From Coix lacryma-jobi var. lacryma-jobi (lineage: Eukaryota; Streptophyta; Magnoliopsida; Poales; Poaceae), in assembly GCA_009763385.1 (NCBI GenBank), contig CM019826.1, positions 96,580,848 through 96,644,847 of the forward strand: 64,000 nt of DNA. Reading direction: 5' to 3'. Below are positions 45,517-55,036 of the stretch, one piece after another (positions within the stretch are counted from its first letter, which is position 1; every line of letters starts with the position of its first letter). Below the pieces are notes generated by a model. That model was not told where the DNA came from and ran no database searches. It saw only the letters and a program-made list of their open reading frames with translations. A program made the position numbers and the translations under genes.

Positions 45517-46249
45517 TTGCCTCCTGGTTCAGGCAATCGCTGATGAAGTCACTGAAAGTGGTGTGGTGGTTGTTTCCCATCTCGGAGAGCATAGTGGCAT
45601 TCATGTCACGCTTGAAGCTAGCAATCTTCTTGGCTTCCATATTCACGAAGTCCGGGGCATAGCAAGAAAGATTGTTGAAGCTAAGCAGATATTCTAACAT
45701 TGATCTGGTTCCTTGTGACAGACTCATGAACTCGGTAACATTCATTTTCATTAGGCCACTAGGGATGTAGTGCCTGCGCATAGCGGTGGAGAACTGCTCC
45801 CAAATAACCGGTGCATTCTATGGCAAGGATGCACGGTACTGGGACCACCAAAGTCCTGCGGGTCCTTCTAATATATGTGCTGCATACTCAGCTTTTAGCT
45901 CTTCAGTTAGGCGGAGAAGACGAAACTTCTGGGTGACAGAATTGAGACATTCATCTGCCTCGAGTGGTTCGGTGGCCTCCTTGAACACAGGCGGACGAGT
46001 GTCCAAGAAGTCACAATATGAACTGTACTGGTTAGGCTCCGGTCCTTGGCGCTGCTAGCGTTGATGTGCGGTATTACCCGCGATATCACAGAGTGTTGCT
46101 TCCATCTGCCTCTGCATCTCTTCCATGTTCCTTTGGCTACCCAAGAACTATCCAAAGAACGCATCTTCTAACATTGGCGGTGGTGGAGGTGGGGGCAGGT
46201 TCTCTTCCTGTCCTCCCTGATGACGCAAGCTGCGAGTGTGGGCTGGCAT
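45517..46249 (-). pseudogene. gag: Chromovirus Gag, truncated, three in-frame stops
   Basis: An ATG at 46249 starts MPAHTRSLRHQGGQEEN. The frame stays open in phase to the insertion site apart from TAG codons near 46148, 46057 and 45818. It contains FLDTRPPVFKEATEPLEA, LEGPAGLWWSQYRASLP and MRRHYIPSGLMKMNVTEF, with FMSLSQGTRSMLEYLLSF, the usual core of chromoviral Gag. It ends DCLNQEA at the RIRE2-like LTR. The zinc knuckle and everything downstream are missing. Confidence 0.82.
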
Positions 46250-46573
46250 CTGCATATCCCATTAATGAGCAACAATTAGGCGATGTTATATCGAACATGA
46301 ATAAATACCGTGTTGTACATAATTCGAAAATTTAGCACACGACCAGATATAATTACTCATCTCCATACAACAGCACAGAACAATTGATCAAAAATAAGAA
46401 CGCAAATGATGGATTTCCATAAAAAGGTGTCAGATCGAAGTCTGGACTTCATCCAAAAGTCATACATGCCATCACTTGAACTGAGTCATAAAGGTAAACA
46501 TATGTCTGGGTTACACCAAAAGAGACCATCACAAGAACTAAGCAAAAGCGAAACTCCTAGCGAATCTAACGCT

Positions 46574-47584
46574 CAAGCATCTCCTGCGTCGGGCGCGACT
46601 CCTGCTCCATCGGCGTCGATCATGGGCTCGTCAACGTAGGCCCCGTCCTAAGGTGCGAGGTCTGGACCAAGCACCACTCCATCCTGTGGCTCGGGTACCT
46701 CTACGGCTGCTGCTGTGGCGACCTCCTGTGCCTCGTGGTGAAACTGGTGAATCGCCTCGTGGAGGTTGTCGATGTAGGCTTGTTGGTTGTGGACCTGCTG
46801 CATCAGGTGAAGAGCACCCTCTCTGAGCTCGTTGAACACGGACCAGGATTCATCTTGTTACATTTCCATCGTCAGGTACATTTGCTCGGCGATGGTACGA
46901 GCGGTGTTCTCGGCTCCTTCTCTGGCGCGAGCCACGTCATGCTCCAAGGTGACCTGGTGTAGCTCCTCCTGTAGCCGGGCTACCTCGGAATCAAACTCCT
47001 CCTGCAGCTTCCTCTTGCTTTGGTAAGTGGCTGTGAGGGTCAAGAACACGCTCCCCAGGCTGCGCTCCAAACTCTCACAGACTCCAACCAAAGCTCCGGT
47101 GGTGCTCATCGATGAAGTCTCGCAAAAGAACCTCTCATTGGCGTCTCCTGTCAGAACTGACTCTAACGTCTGCCTCTAGTGCAATGGAAAAGGTGATCCA
47201 CGAGGGAACACTCCTGCCATGGCACTAGCAAGGTTAGCGGGGAAGCGTGTACTTTAGCACCAAGTAAGCTGCCCTGTTGGCTCCATCCTTTGCACAACTG
47301 CCCCTGGTGATCTTCGTCCATCCTGACCAATGTGGCTTGCTAGCCAAGGCCTTAACCTTGACCTGCACCATGACAAGTGAATGTTGCCCATAGATGTCCT
47401 TCTGCCAAGAGTAACGGGGCTCCTATCCTTCCTCATACCCAACTGCCTGCAGAATCCTCCAAAGGATCGTTGGCAACCCAAAGTATGACAAGAACGTGTT
47501 CTTGTCAACTTTGTGGACAAGCGACGACACGGAACTCCTCTGCCTCCGGTGGCCTTACGAGCTGTCAACTTAGTGAGGGCCATC
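46574..47584 (-). pseudogene. orf0 with histone H3-tail-like N-terminus
   Basis: The minus-strand ATG at 47584 begins MALTKLTARKATGG, close to the histone H3 start MARTKQTARKSTGG (11 of 14 identical). With one extra residue the likeness goes on: a Pro where H3 has P16, a Leu at L20, and STK..R where H3 has ATK..R (T22, K23, R26). A frameshift within about 47540-47450 leads to a middle part (PRYSWQKDIYGQHSLVMVQV). A last frame from 47109 (MSTTGALVGVCESLERS) is a coiled coil with EEFDSEVARLQEELHQVTLE. It has an in-frame TAA near 46855 and ends near TGA 46574. orf0 of RIRE3/RIRE8-type elements has no known function to me. Confidence 0.65.
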
Positions 47585-48312
47585 TGTAAAAACAAAGGGG
47601 GTTTCGAACTCTCGTGAGACGCATAATTAAGTTGCCAAATTTTATAAATAAAGAGGAACAATTTTAATTAAGGGGAGGAATGCAATGTAACAGTAACATA
47701 AACATGATGCATGATCATACTTACGTTCTCACTCACTAACAATGACTCGTAAGTCCTAACATTCTAGTTGGTGACAAGAACGATCTCTCATGCGTTATCT
47801 AGTCGTTCTACTCGATCGCATAGTTAGTGTACCTGCAGAAGATTCATTTCAGCCCAAGAAAATCCCAATGATAAAAATAATTGAGTATTTGCCCCTATGC
47901 ACCAAGGTACATAAAAGACGATACTAAACCTCATGCACCAATCTGAGAAAAATTTACCCAGCACTTGATACCCTTGTATATGTTCGCGTGGAGCTCACAT
48001 ATAACCCGGTATAACAACACTCTCCCTAGACCGACGGTTGGACGGTCATGCTCTCATATCTCACCAAATCATTTTATGCATGTTTTCGCAATCGACGCAT
48101 TCTCTTTCCCGAGAATGGACCAGGCAAATAAAAGATACATCATGAAGCAAATCCCAGAACTCTGTTAGCAGTTAAGCCACCTGAATCCTAGTATAGGGCT
48201 TAAGGACAAGACTTGACACACTTAAAATTTCAAAATAGTTTTGAAATACCCATTTTAGTTCGAAAATAGCTTCTCACGGATGCAATAACTTGAACCATGC
48301 TTTGATACCAGC
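47585..48312 (-). other. Leader of chromovirus, with primer binding site at 48295-48310
   Basis: The minus strand reads TGGTATCAAAGCATGG two bases after the LTR, a Met-type PBS with one change from TGGTATCAGAGC. The roughly 700-bp leader between it and orf0 shows no gene. Confidence 0.75.
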
Positions 48313-48781
48313 TGTGGTGGAACCGTCCAAATTATAAAAGCTCAAGTACCGTCTTAGCCGAAATAACTGGCTCTGACCCATACTTGAACCCATATAACTC
48401 CGGCAGTCCAGAAATCTCGAAGGATTTCAAGTAACTTTACAACTTACCAGGATCGCATCGTTCAAGTACCACATTCACAAGGATACAACAGTTTGATAAT
48501 GACATTGAAATCAGAGTGCGAAGACTCAAAGTTATTACAATACTGAGTTCAAATAGCGGAAGCATAAATAAGTCTTAAAAGATGACCACAACACATGTGG
48601 TCCAAATAAAATATTGTTTTTGTAACTCACTCCTCCTTTTTGAGATACTGTGCCACAAGTAGTCTTAGTCCAACAAAAGGAAAGGAGAAGCTTTTAGACA
48701 ACCCTGCCCTGGGCCTACTCCTCATCACCCTCCACGGGGTAGAGACAATGCTTACAATAGCCGAAGTACACCTGGCCATCT
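48313..48781 (-). repeat. Chromovirus 5' LTR fragment
   Basis: On the plus strand it begins TGTGGTGGAACCGTCC next to the PBS and is cut at 48781 by the SIRE-like LTR. Only 469 bp of the LTR are visible. Confidence 0.75.
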
Positions 48782-50852
48782 TGAAAGCCCTAGTTTGGTT
48801 TTGGTTAATTGATGAAACCTATTTGGTCTAATCCTATTGCTAAGCATGTGTGTAGATTATAAGAAAGGATTGAGACCAAGCCAAGTGGTGGAGCTAGCAA
48901 GTTGGCAACCATGGAGGATGGTGATGGCCACAAGCACTCAAGAGACCAATTGCTCTACCATTGGTGAAATGAAGAAGAGAAGAGATGGGGCAAAGAGGCC
49001 CGAAGGCAAAGGTATAACCTATAGGGCTCTTTGTTTTAGTGATCAAGACACTTAGTGAGTGTGATCACATTTAGGATACATAGTTGTACTATTAAGAGGA
49101 GATAATTCACGGCTTATGTGATGTTCAAGTGCCACTAGGAGTTCTCTAACATATTGATGCTATAGACCTAGTGAGTGACTAACAAAACCCCTTGGAAAAT
49201 GCTTTGCAAAATGCTAACACACATGCATTTAAAGATGTACACTTGGTGGTGTTGGCACTTTTGGGATAAAGGGGTGTTCCGGAGTTGTGGAGAAGTGGGA
49301 GAAACTAGCATTTTTCGGAAGAGAAGTAGTGTGTTCGGAAGCATTGGACGCTGGTCCGAGGGGCATCGGACGCTGGGCCGAGCGTCCGATGGTAAACCCT
49401 AGTTTCTATCAAATGTTGAAGGGGCATCGGATGCTGGCAACGGACACTGAGGAAACACTGTTGCAGAGTCCGATGTAGGTGACGTGGCGCGAGCTTGTTT
49501 TCCAGGAAGCATCGGACGCTGGCCTGCGTCCGATGCCAATCCATCGGACACGTCCGATGTGATTTTACCCTTTCTGGAACCTCTCTGCATGGTCATCGGA
49601 CGCAGGGGTTGAGCGTCCGATGTGTGATGCATGTGCGTCCGATGTGACGCAGGTTTGTGCTGAAATGAGGAGTGGCATCGGAGCGTCCGATGTCTGGCAT
49701 CGGCGCGTCCGATGTCACATTAACCGTGGCGCGAAGGGAATTGACCGTTGGGATCTAACGGGCTGAATTCATATCAGGGGGACATGTGGCTCCATCTGGA
49801 GGGTTGAGCATCGGTGCGTCCGATGCCCCTGACTCTGGCCCAACGGCTAGGCCAACTTGAGTGGCCTATTTAAGGGGCTTGGGCGGCTTACTTGGTTTCT
49901 CTCTTGCACATTTTGATTCCTAAGCATTCTAGTGAGCTTTGGCAAGCCTCCCAACTCATATCCCAAGTTGATTTGATCAAACCAAGTGAGATTGAGTGAT
50001 CTAGTGCGTGATTTGAAAGAGTTCAATCTAGTGGCACTAGTCCTTCGCATTGGCTTTGAGTTTCTTGTTACTCTTGGCATTTGCCGGTGCCTAGACGGCT
50101 TGGAGAAGGAGATTGTTCTTGGCCACCACCGATCGTGATTGTGAGAGGTTTTGGAGCCTCACCTCGCCGGAGCGGCAAGAGGCATCCTTAGTGTATTGCT
50201 CGTGTCATTGAGCTACCTCACTAGCGGTAGATTCTTGTGGCGCTCTTTGTGAGCTTGGCTTTGTTCCAATTAGCCATCGGGTCACCTAGTGTTGGTCGAC
50301 ACAACGGGGAGTAGCGTGCTGGCAAGCACGTGAACCTCGGGATAAATCTTGGTGTCCCATGTGCTTATTGTGATTGTTTTCATACCTTGGTGATTGGTCT
50401 TCATATTCACATTCTTGGTGATTGGCATCACAAGTGGATTTCACCGGTGATTGGATTTCTACTAGACGATCTCGAAGGCTCGGTGAAATCACTTCTATCT
50501 AGCTTGTTTACTTTGTGTATTTACTTTGAGCTATTTCTCTTGTGTAGATACTATCACTTGTTGTATATCTCTTGTTATATACTTTGTGTACCTAGTTGTG
50601 ATTAGCTTGCTTAGTCTATCTGTTACACATACTTGTCTCATATACATTTTGTATATCATACTTGTACTAGAGCTAGATAGCTTTATTCCGCATTGGATAT
50701 TAGCTCTAGTTGATTGTGTGACATAGAAATATTAGGTAGAATTGTTGGATAGGTGGCTTGCAACACACTACTAGGCTAGCGCAAAAAGCTTCGCCATTTT
50801 TTATACTAATAGTGTTTGCCTAAGTGTTTTTGTAGATTTTAAATTAGGCTAT
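48782..50852 (+). repeat. SIRE-like 5' LTR, left part
   Basis: The left 2071 bp of the LTR start TGAAAGCCCTAGTTTGG. Together with 61336-61371 the LTR is about 2107 bp, close to the 2101-bp solo copy at 52847-54947 in opposite orientation. The block 49320-49830 is packed with CATCGGACGC/GCGTCCGATG words. GCTAT at 50848-50852 is the target copy of the Athila-like insertion. Confidence 0.88.
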
Positions 50853-52695
50853 TGTTGACACTGATTATCTATCACAACTAAAGGATAAATAAATATAAAA
50901 AGGGCATGAATTCAATCACCAACAAAGGTTTAGGGTTTCAATTGACAATATTCCACGAGTTTTGGTGAATTGTGATTCTGCAGGGACTAAACCAGGAAAT
51001 CAACACAAATTGCTTCCCATAGAAGGAAACCGACGGGAGATAACCGAACGGACGCATCAGGATTATTCTAGAAGGATCTAGAGGACACCAGAAGGCACTA
51101 GGAGGCCGGGCACCACAAGACTCAGCCAGGTGGGACCGACTGGTCCCACCAACAGACTGGCCGGTCTCCCCCTGGGGCCGATGGACTATATCTTCTGGAA
51201 CATTCTACCACCGCCTACGAGGATGCATCCTAGCCGTACCTAAGGTCGGTTTGATCCAACGGCCATGGTTCCTCGCCCAGGGCTATATAAGCAGCCCCAG
51301 ACCCCCCTCTCCAGGGCATCACATTCATCATTATATCAGATCATCAACAGAATCACCAGAGAGGGAGATCAATTGGAAGCCCTAGAACTACATCCACCTA
51401 GAATAGTTAGATAGAATAGGATTAGAGAAGGCAAGCTTCGCTTGGATTCCTAATCTAGTCACGAGAAGCCTCGGTAACCCCAAGATCTTCTCTCTTGTAT
51501 TAACATTATGGATCTAATTCATAATTGCTCTTCTAGTTCATCTTTGTTCATCATTGTTTATGTTCTAGTTCATCGTCTAGTTCATCTTCTAGTTCATAAT
51601 CCAGTTCTAGTTCATGTTCTAGTTCGTACTTTAGTTCTTCTCGATGATCTAATTCACCTTATTGTTCATCTCTATGTTCTAGATAGCAATACAATTGATA
51701 TGACTAAGACATCAACCATTATATTCTTGATTATATTGATTATAGTATGCTTTGATTATATATTTGGCATAGATAGTTCACCATTATGTTTATACTCATG
51801 TTCGTATAGCACTCATCTTAATGATCATTGGGTGGGTGATAGATGCTGTGTAGGCGTGGTGCCTATACACTATTTATCTGCGAATGCGTCCTATGTTCCG
51901 GATAGAGTGGTAGATCGCGGGTGTGATATTCCTGTTGAGTCCTTTGTATTCCACCTCCCGAATGTATTGTTCAATATGGCTCAGTTAACTCATGGTTTAG
52001 GGGTTACTCTGTTTGGCACCTTTACTATGGAGTTGCCTCTTGATTATAAATATGATATGACCTAGTCTATGATTGTCAAATATGTTTGCACTAATCAATG
52101 TATACTATGACTTGTAATTAGAATAACTTAGGAATATTTCTTATTAATGCCTGTTCTAATCATCACTTGCTAGGTAGTACTATTCTAGGATTATCTTTGA
52201 TTGATCTGCTCCCTGTTATCATTTATCATTATCATTTATTCTACTATCTGATCTCTGTTTAGAGTAATAAGTGTGTTATCAGTCTTTATAATAAGTGTGT
52301 GCCACATTAATTGCTATTAAGTCCTCACTAGTATAATACCATCATACTTTGAATTGATTAGTCTCTAGGCTAAATATAAATAACGATACCTGAGACTAGC
52401 TTGGGTGAAATGCTTCTACAACGTGTGTATTTATCTGTGCGCTTGCGGGTAAATATTTATCTTTAAATCCAATGCCCTGATATAATCACATTGCTAGCTT
52501 CATGTTGGGGATGACAACTTGACGTTAAGTGAAGTTAGTAGTGTCCCGAACACTCCTTAGTGCCTTCACTAGATTATTGTTTATGTGGTTCATTCTTAAG
52601 AGTGATTCCATTAAGGGGTGCCAAGCATTTCTGGCGCCGTTGTCGGGGATAGACTAAAACTCTATTCTTAGTAGCGACGTTAAGAAATGCCAACA
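50853..52695 (+). repeat. 5' LTR of second Athila-like element
   Basis: It runs from TGTTGACACTGATTATC to AATGCCAACA. TATA is CTATATAAG at 51283-51291. A PBS-like word, TGGCGCCGTTGTCGGGGA, lies inside it at 52632-52649, 72 bp before the LTR end. It also contains a (CTAGTTCAT)-type minisatellite and an open frame. Confidence 0.88.
51508..52065 (+). CDS. Hypothetical LTR-internal ORF (185 aa)
   Basis: The frame begins MDLIHNCSSSSSLFI about 220 bp after the TATA box. Residues 15-55 come from a TTCTAGTTCAT minisatellite (51531-51640) and are Val/Leu/His-rich. Residues about 72-90 (TIIFLIILIIVCFDYIF) could span a membrane. The rest contains DHWVGDRCCVG and MAQLTHGLGVTLFGTF. The 3' LTR has the same frame open (60118-60693, 191 aa), the length difference being 18 bp in the minisatellite. 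I recognise no family, and LTR identity alone may explain why both are open. Confidence 0.3.
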   Translation: MDLIHNCSSSSSLFIIVYVLVHRLVHLLVHNPVLVHVLVRTLVLLDDLIHLIVHLYVLDSNTIDMTKTSTIIFLIILIIVCFDYIFGIDSSPLCLYSCSYSTHLNDHWVGDRCCVGVVPIHYLSANASYVPDRVVDRGCDIPVESFVFHLPNVLFNMAQLTHGLGVTLFGTFTMELPLDYKYDMT

Positions 52696-52703
52696 AGCAT
52701 TTT

Positions 52704-52721
52704 TGGCGCCGTTGCCGAGGA
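52704..52721 (+). other. Primer binding site of second Athila-like element (tRNA-Asp type)
   Basis: TGGCGCCGTTGCCGAGGA follows the LTR after AGCATTTT. It matches the tRNA-Asp complement with one change. About 125 bp of leader follow before the solo LTR. Confidence 0.82.
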
Positions 52722-52846
52722 ACACATCAATTCAATTAGGGATGGTACCTAGGATTTTTCTTTTAAATCTTTATGAACACTGTTAGGACATTGCATTAGC
52801 AGGATTAAAACAATATCTAGAACATATCATTCAACTTACACACATG

Positions 52847-54947
52847 TGAGAGGTCCAAATTGGCTAGAAGGGGGTGAATAGCCAATTAAAAATCTACAAA
52901 AAAACATAGGCAAACACTATTAGTATAACAAATGGCGAAGCTTTTTGCGCTAGCCTAATAGTGTGTTGCAAGCCACCTATCCAACAATTCTACCTAATAT
53001 TTCTATGTCACACAATCAACTAGAGCTAATAAAAAATGCGGAATAAAATAATCTAGCTATAGCACAAGTATGATATACAAAGAATGTATATGAAACAAGT
53101 GTGTGCACAAGATATACCAAGCTAGCTAAATACAACTAACTAAACAAGGTATATGACAAGAGATAATATCTACACAAAAGAATAGCTCAAAGTAAATACA
53201 CAAAGTAAAAGAGCTAGATAGAAGTGGTTTCACCGAGCCTTCGAGATCGTCTAGTAGAGAGCCAATCACCAGTGAAATCCGCTCGTGATGCCAAACACCA
53301 AGAATACGAATATGAAGACCAATCACCAAGATGTGGAAGCAATCACAATAAGCACACGGGACACCAAGATTTATCCCAAGGTTCACGTGCTTGCCGGGAC
53401 GCTACTCCCCGTTGTGTTGACCAACACTAGGTGACCCGGTGGCTAATTGGCACAACACCAAGCTCACAAAGAGCGCCACAAGAATCTAACTCTAGTGAGG
53501 TAGCTCAATGACATGAGCAATCCACTAAGGATGCCTCTTGCCGCTCCGGCGAGGTGAGGCTCCAAAACCTCTTACAATCTTGATCGGTGGTGGCCAAGAA
53601 CAAACTCTTTCTCTTGCCAACGACACCACAACGCCTCCAAGCCATCTAGGCACCGGCAAATGCCAAGAGCAACAAGAAACTCAAGCCGATGCGAAGAACT
53701 AGTGCCACTAGATTGAACTCTTTCAAATCACACACTAGATCACTCAATCTCACTTGGTTTGATCAATTCAACTTGGGAGATGAGTTGGAAGCCTTGCCAA
53801 GGCTCACTAGTATGCTTAGAAATCAGAATGTGCAAGAGAGTATCCTAGCAAGTCGGCCAAGCCCCTTAAATAGGCCACACAAGTCGGCCTAGCCGTTGGG
53901 CTGAAGACCCGAGCATTGGACGCGCCGGTGTCGGGGCCATCGGACGCTCCCTCAGCGTTCGATGCTTCGATGAGCACCACGTGTCCCTCTGCTATAAATT
54001 CAGGCCGCCCGATCCCAATGGTCATATTTCTTCGTGCCACGGTTAATGTGACATTGGACGCGCCGATGCCAGGCATCGGACGCTCTGTTGCCACAGCTTG
54101 ATTTCGCTCTTATCTGCGTCACAACGAACACGCCGGCACCTTCACATTGGACGCTCAACCCTTGCGTCCGATGACCATGCAGAGAGGTTCCAGAGAGGGC
54201 CAAAACACATCGGACGCGTCCGATGGATCCCCATCGGACACAGGCCAGCGTCCGATGCTCCCTGGAAAGCTAGCTCGCGCCACGTCACCTACATCGGACT
54301 CTACAACAGTGATTCCTCAGCGTCCGTTGCCAGCGACCGATGCTCCTTCAACAATTGTCAGTAGTTAGGGTTTCCCATCGGACGCTCGTCCCAGCGTCCG
54401 ATGCTGCCGCCAGCAGCGTCCGATGCCCCTAACTCAGCAACTTTTACTTCCTAACATGTACCCTTGCTTCCATGCGCCAACATCAAAGTGTTTCAACACT
54501 TGTGCACGTGTGTTAGCATTTTACAAAGCATTTTCCAAGGGTTTAGTTAGTCACTCACTAGGTCTTTATCATCGATATGTTAGAGAACACCTAGTGGCAC
54601 TTGAACACCGCATAAGTCGTGAATTATCTCCTCTTAATAGTACGGCTATGTATCCTAAATGTCATCACACTTGCTAAGTGTCTTGATCACCAAAACAAAG
54701 AGCCCTATAGGTTATACCTTTGCCTTCGGGCCTCTTTGCTTCATCTCTTCTCTACTTCGTCACACCAATGGTAGAGCACTTGATCTCTTGAGTGCTTGTG
54801 GCCATCACCATCCTCCATGGATGCCACCTTGCTAGTTCCACCACTTGGCTTGGTCACAATCCTTTCTTATAAGCTACACACATGCTTAGCAATAGGATTA
54901 GACCAAATAGGTTTCATCAATTAACCAAAACTAAACTAGGGCTTTCA
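52847..54947 (-). repeat. Solo SIRE-like LTR with ACATG duplication (2101 bp)
   Basis: On the plus strand it starts TGAGAGGTCCAAATTGG and ends GGGCTTTCA, the reverse complement of the LTR at 48782. ACATG lies on both sides (52842-52846 and 54948-54952). No internal sequence remains. Its block 53925-54425 is rich in CATCGGACGC words. With the partial LTR at 48782-50852 it forms an inverted repeat with a 2-kb spacer. Confidence 0.93.
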
Positions 54948-55036
54948 ACATGTGATAATGCACTGATTATTTATCTCTACTCAAATAGGCTTACCCTGGC
55001 TTTTGTTTATCTTTTATCTTATGCAGGGTGTGATGT

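Larger units (their letters stand above)
45517..48781 (-). mobile_element. Chromovirus-like gypsy element with orf0, 5' part
   Basis: On the minus strand: 5' LTR (from beyond 48781 to 48313), Met-type primer site, orf0 (47584-46574), then gag (46249-45517), cut by the RIRE2-like insertion. An extra ORF before gag is known from the rice RIRE3/RIRE8 (Tekay-type) chromoviruses, which this resembles. The LTR is cut at 48781 by the SIRE-like element. Pol and the 3' LTR are not in the window. Confidence 0.75.

Noticed and set aside
52632..52649. tRNA-Asp gene or fragment
   Set aside because: Only the 18-base complement of a tRNA 3' end is present, as expected for a primer binding site; no cloverleaf is visible.
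53224..53892. Short plus-strand ORFs in the solo SIRE-like LTR
   Set aside because: They have minus-strand or altered counterparts in the other LTR copy and show no coding bias.
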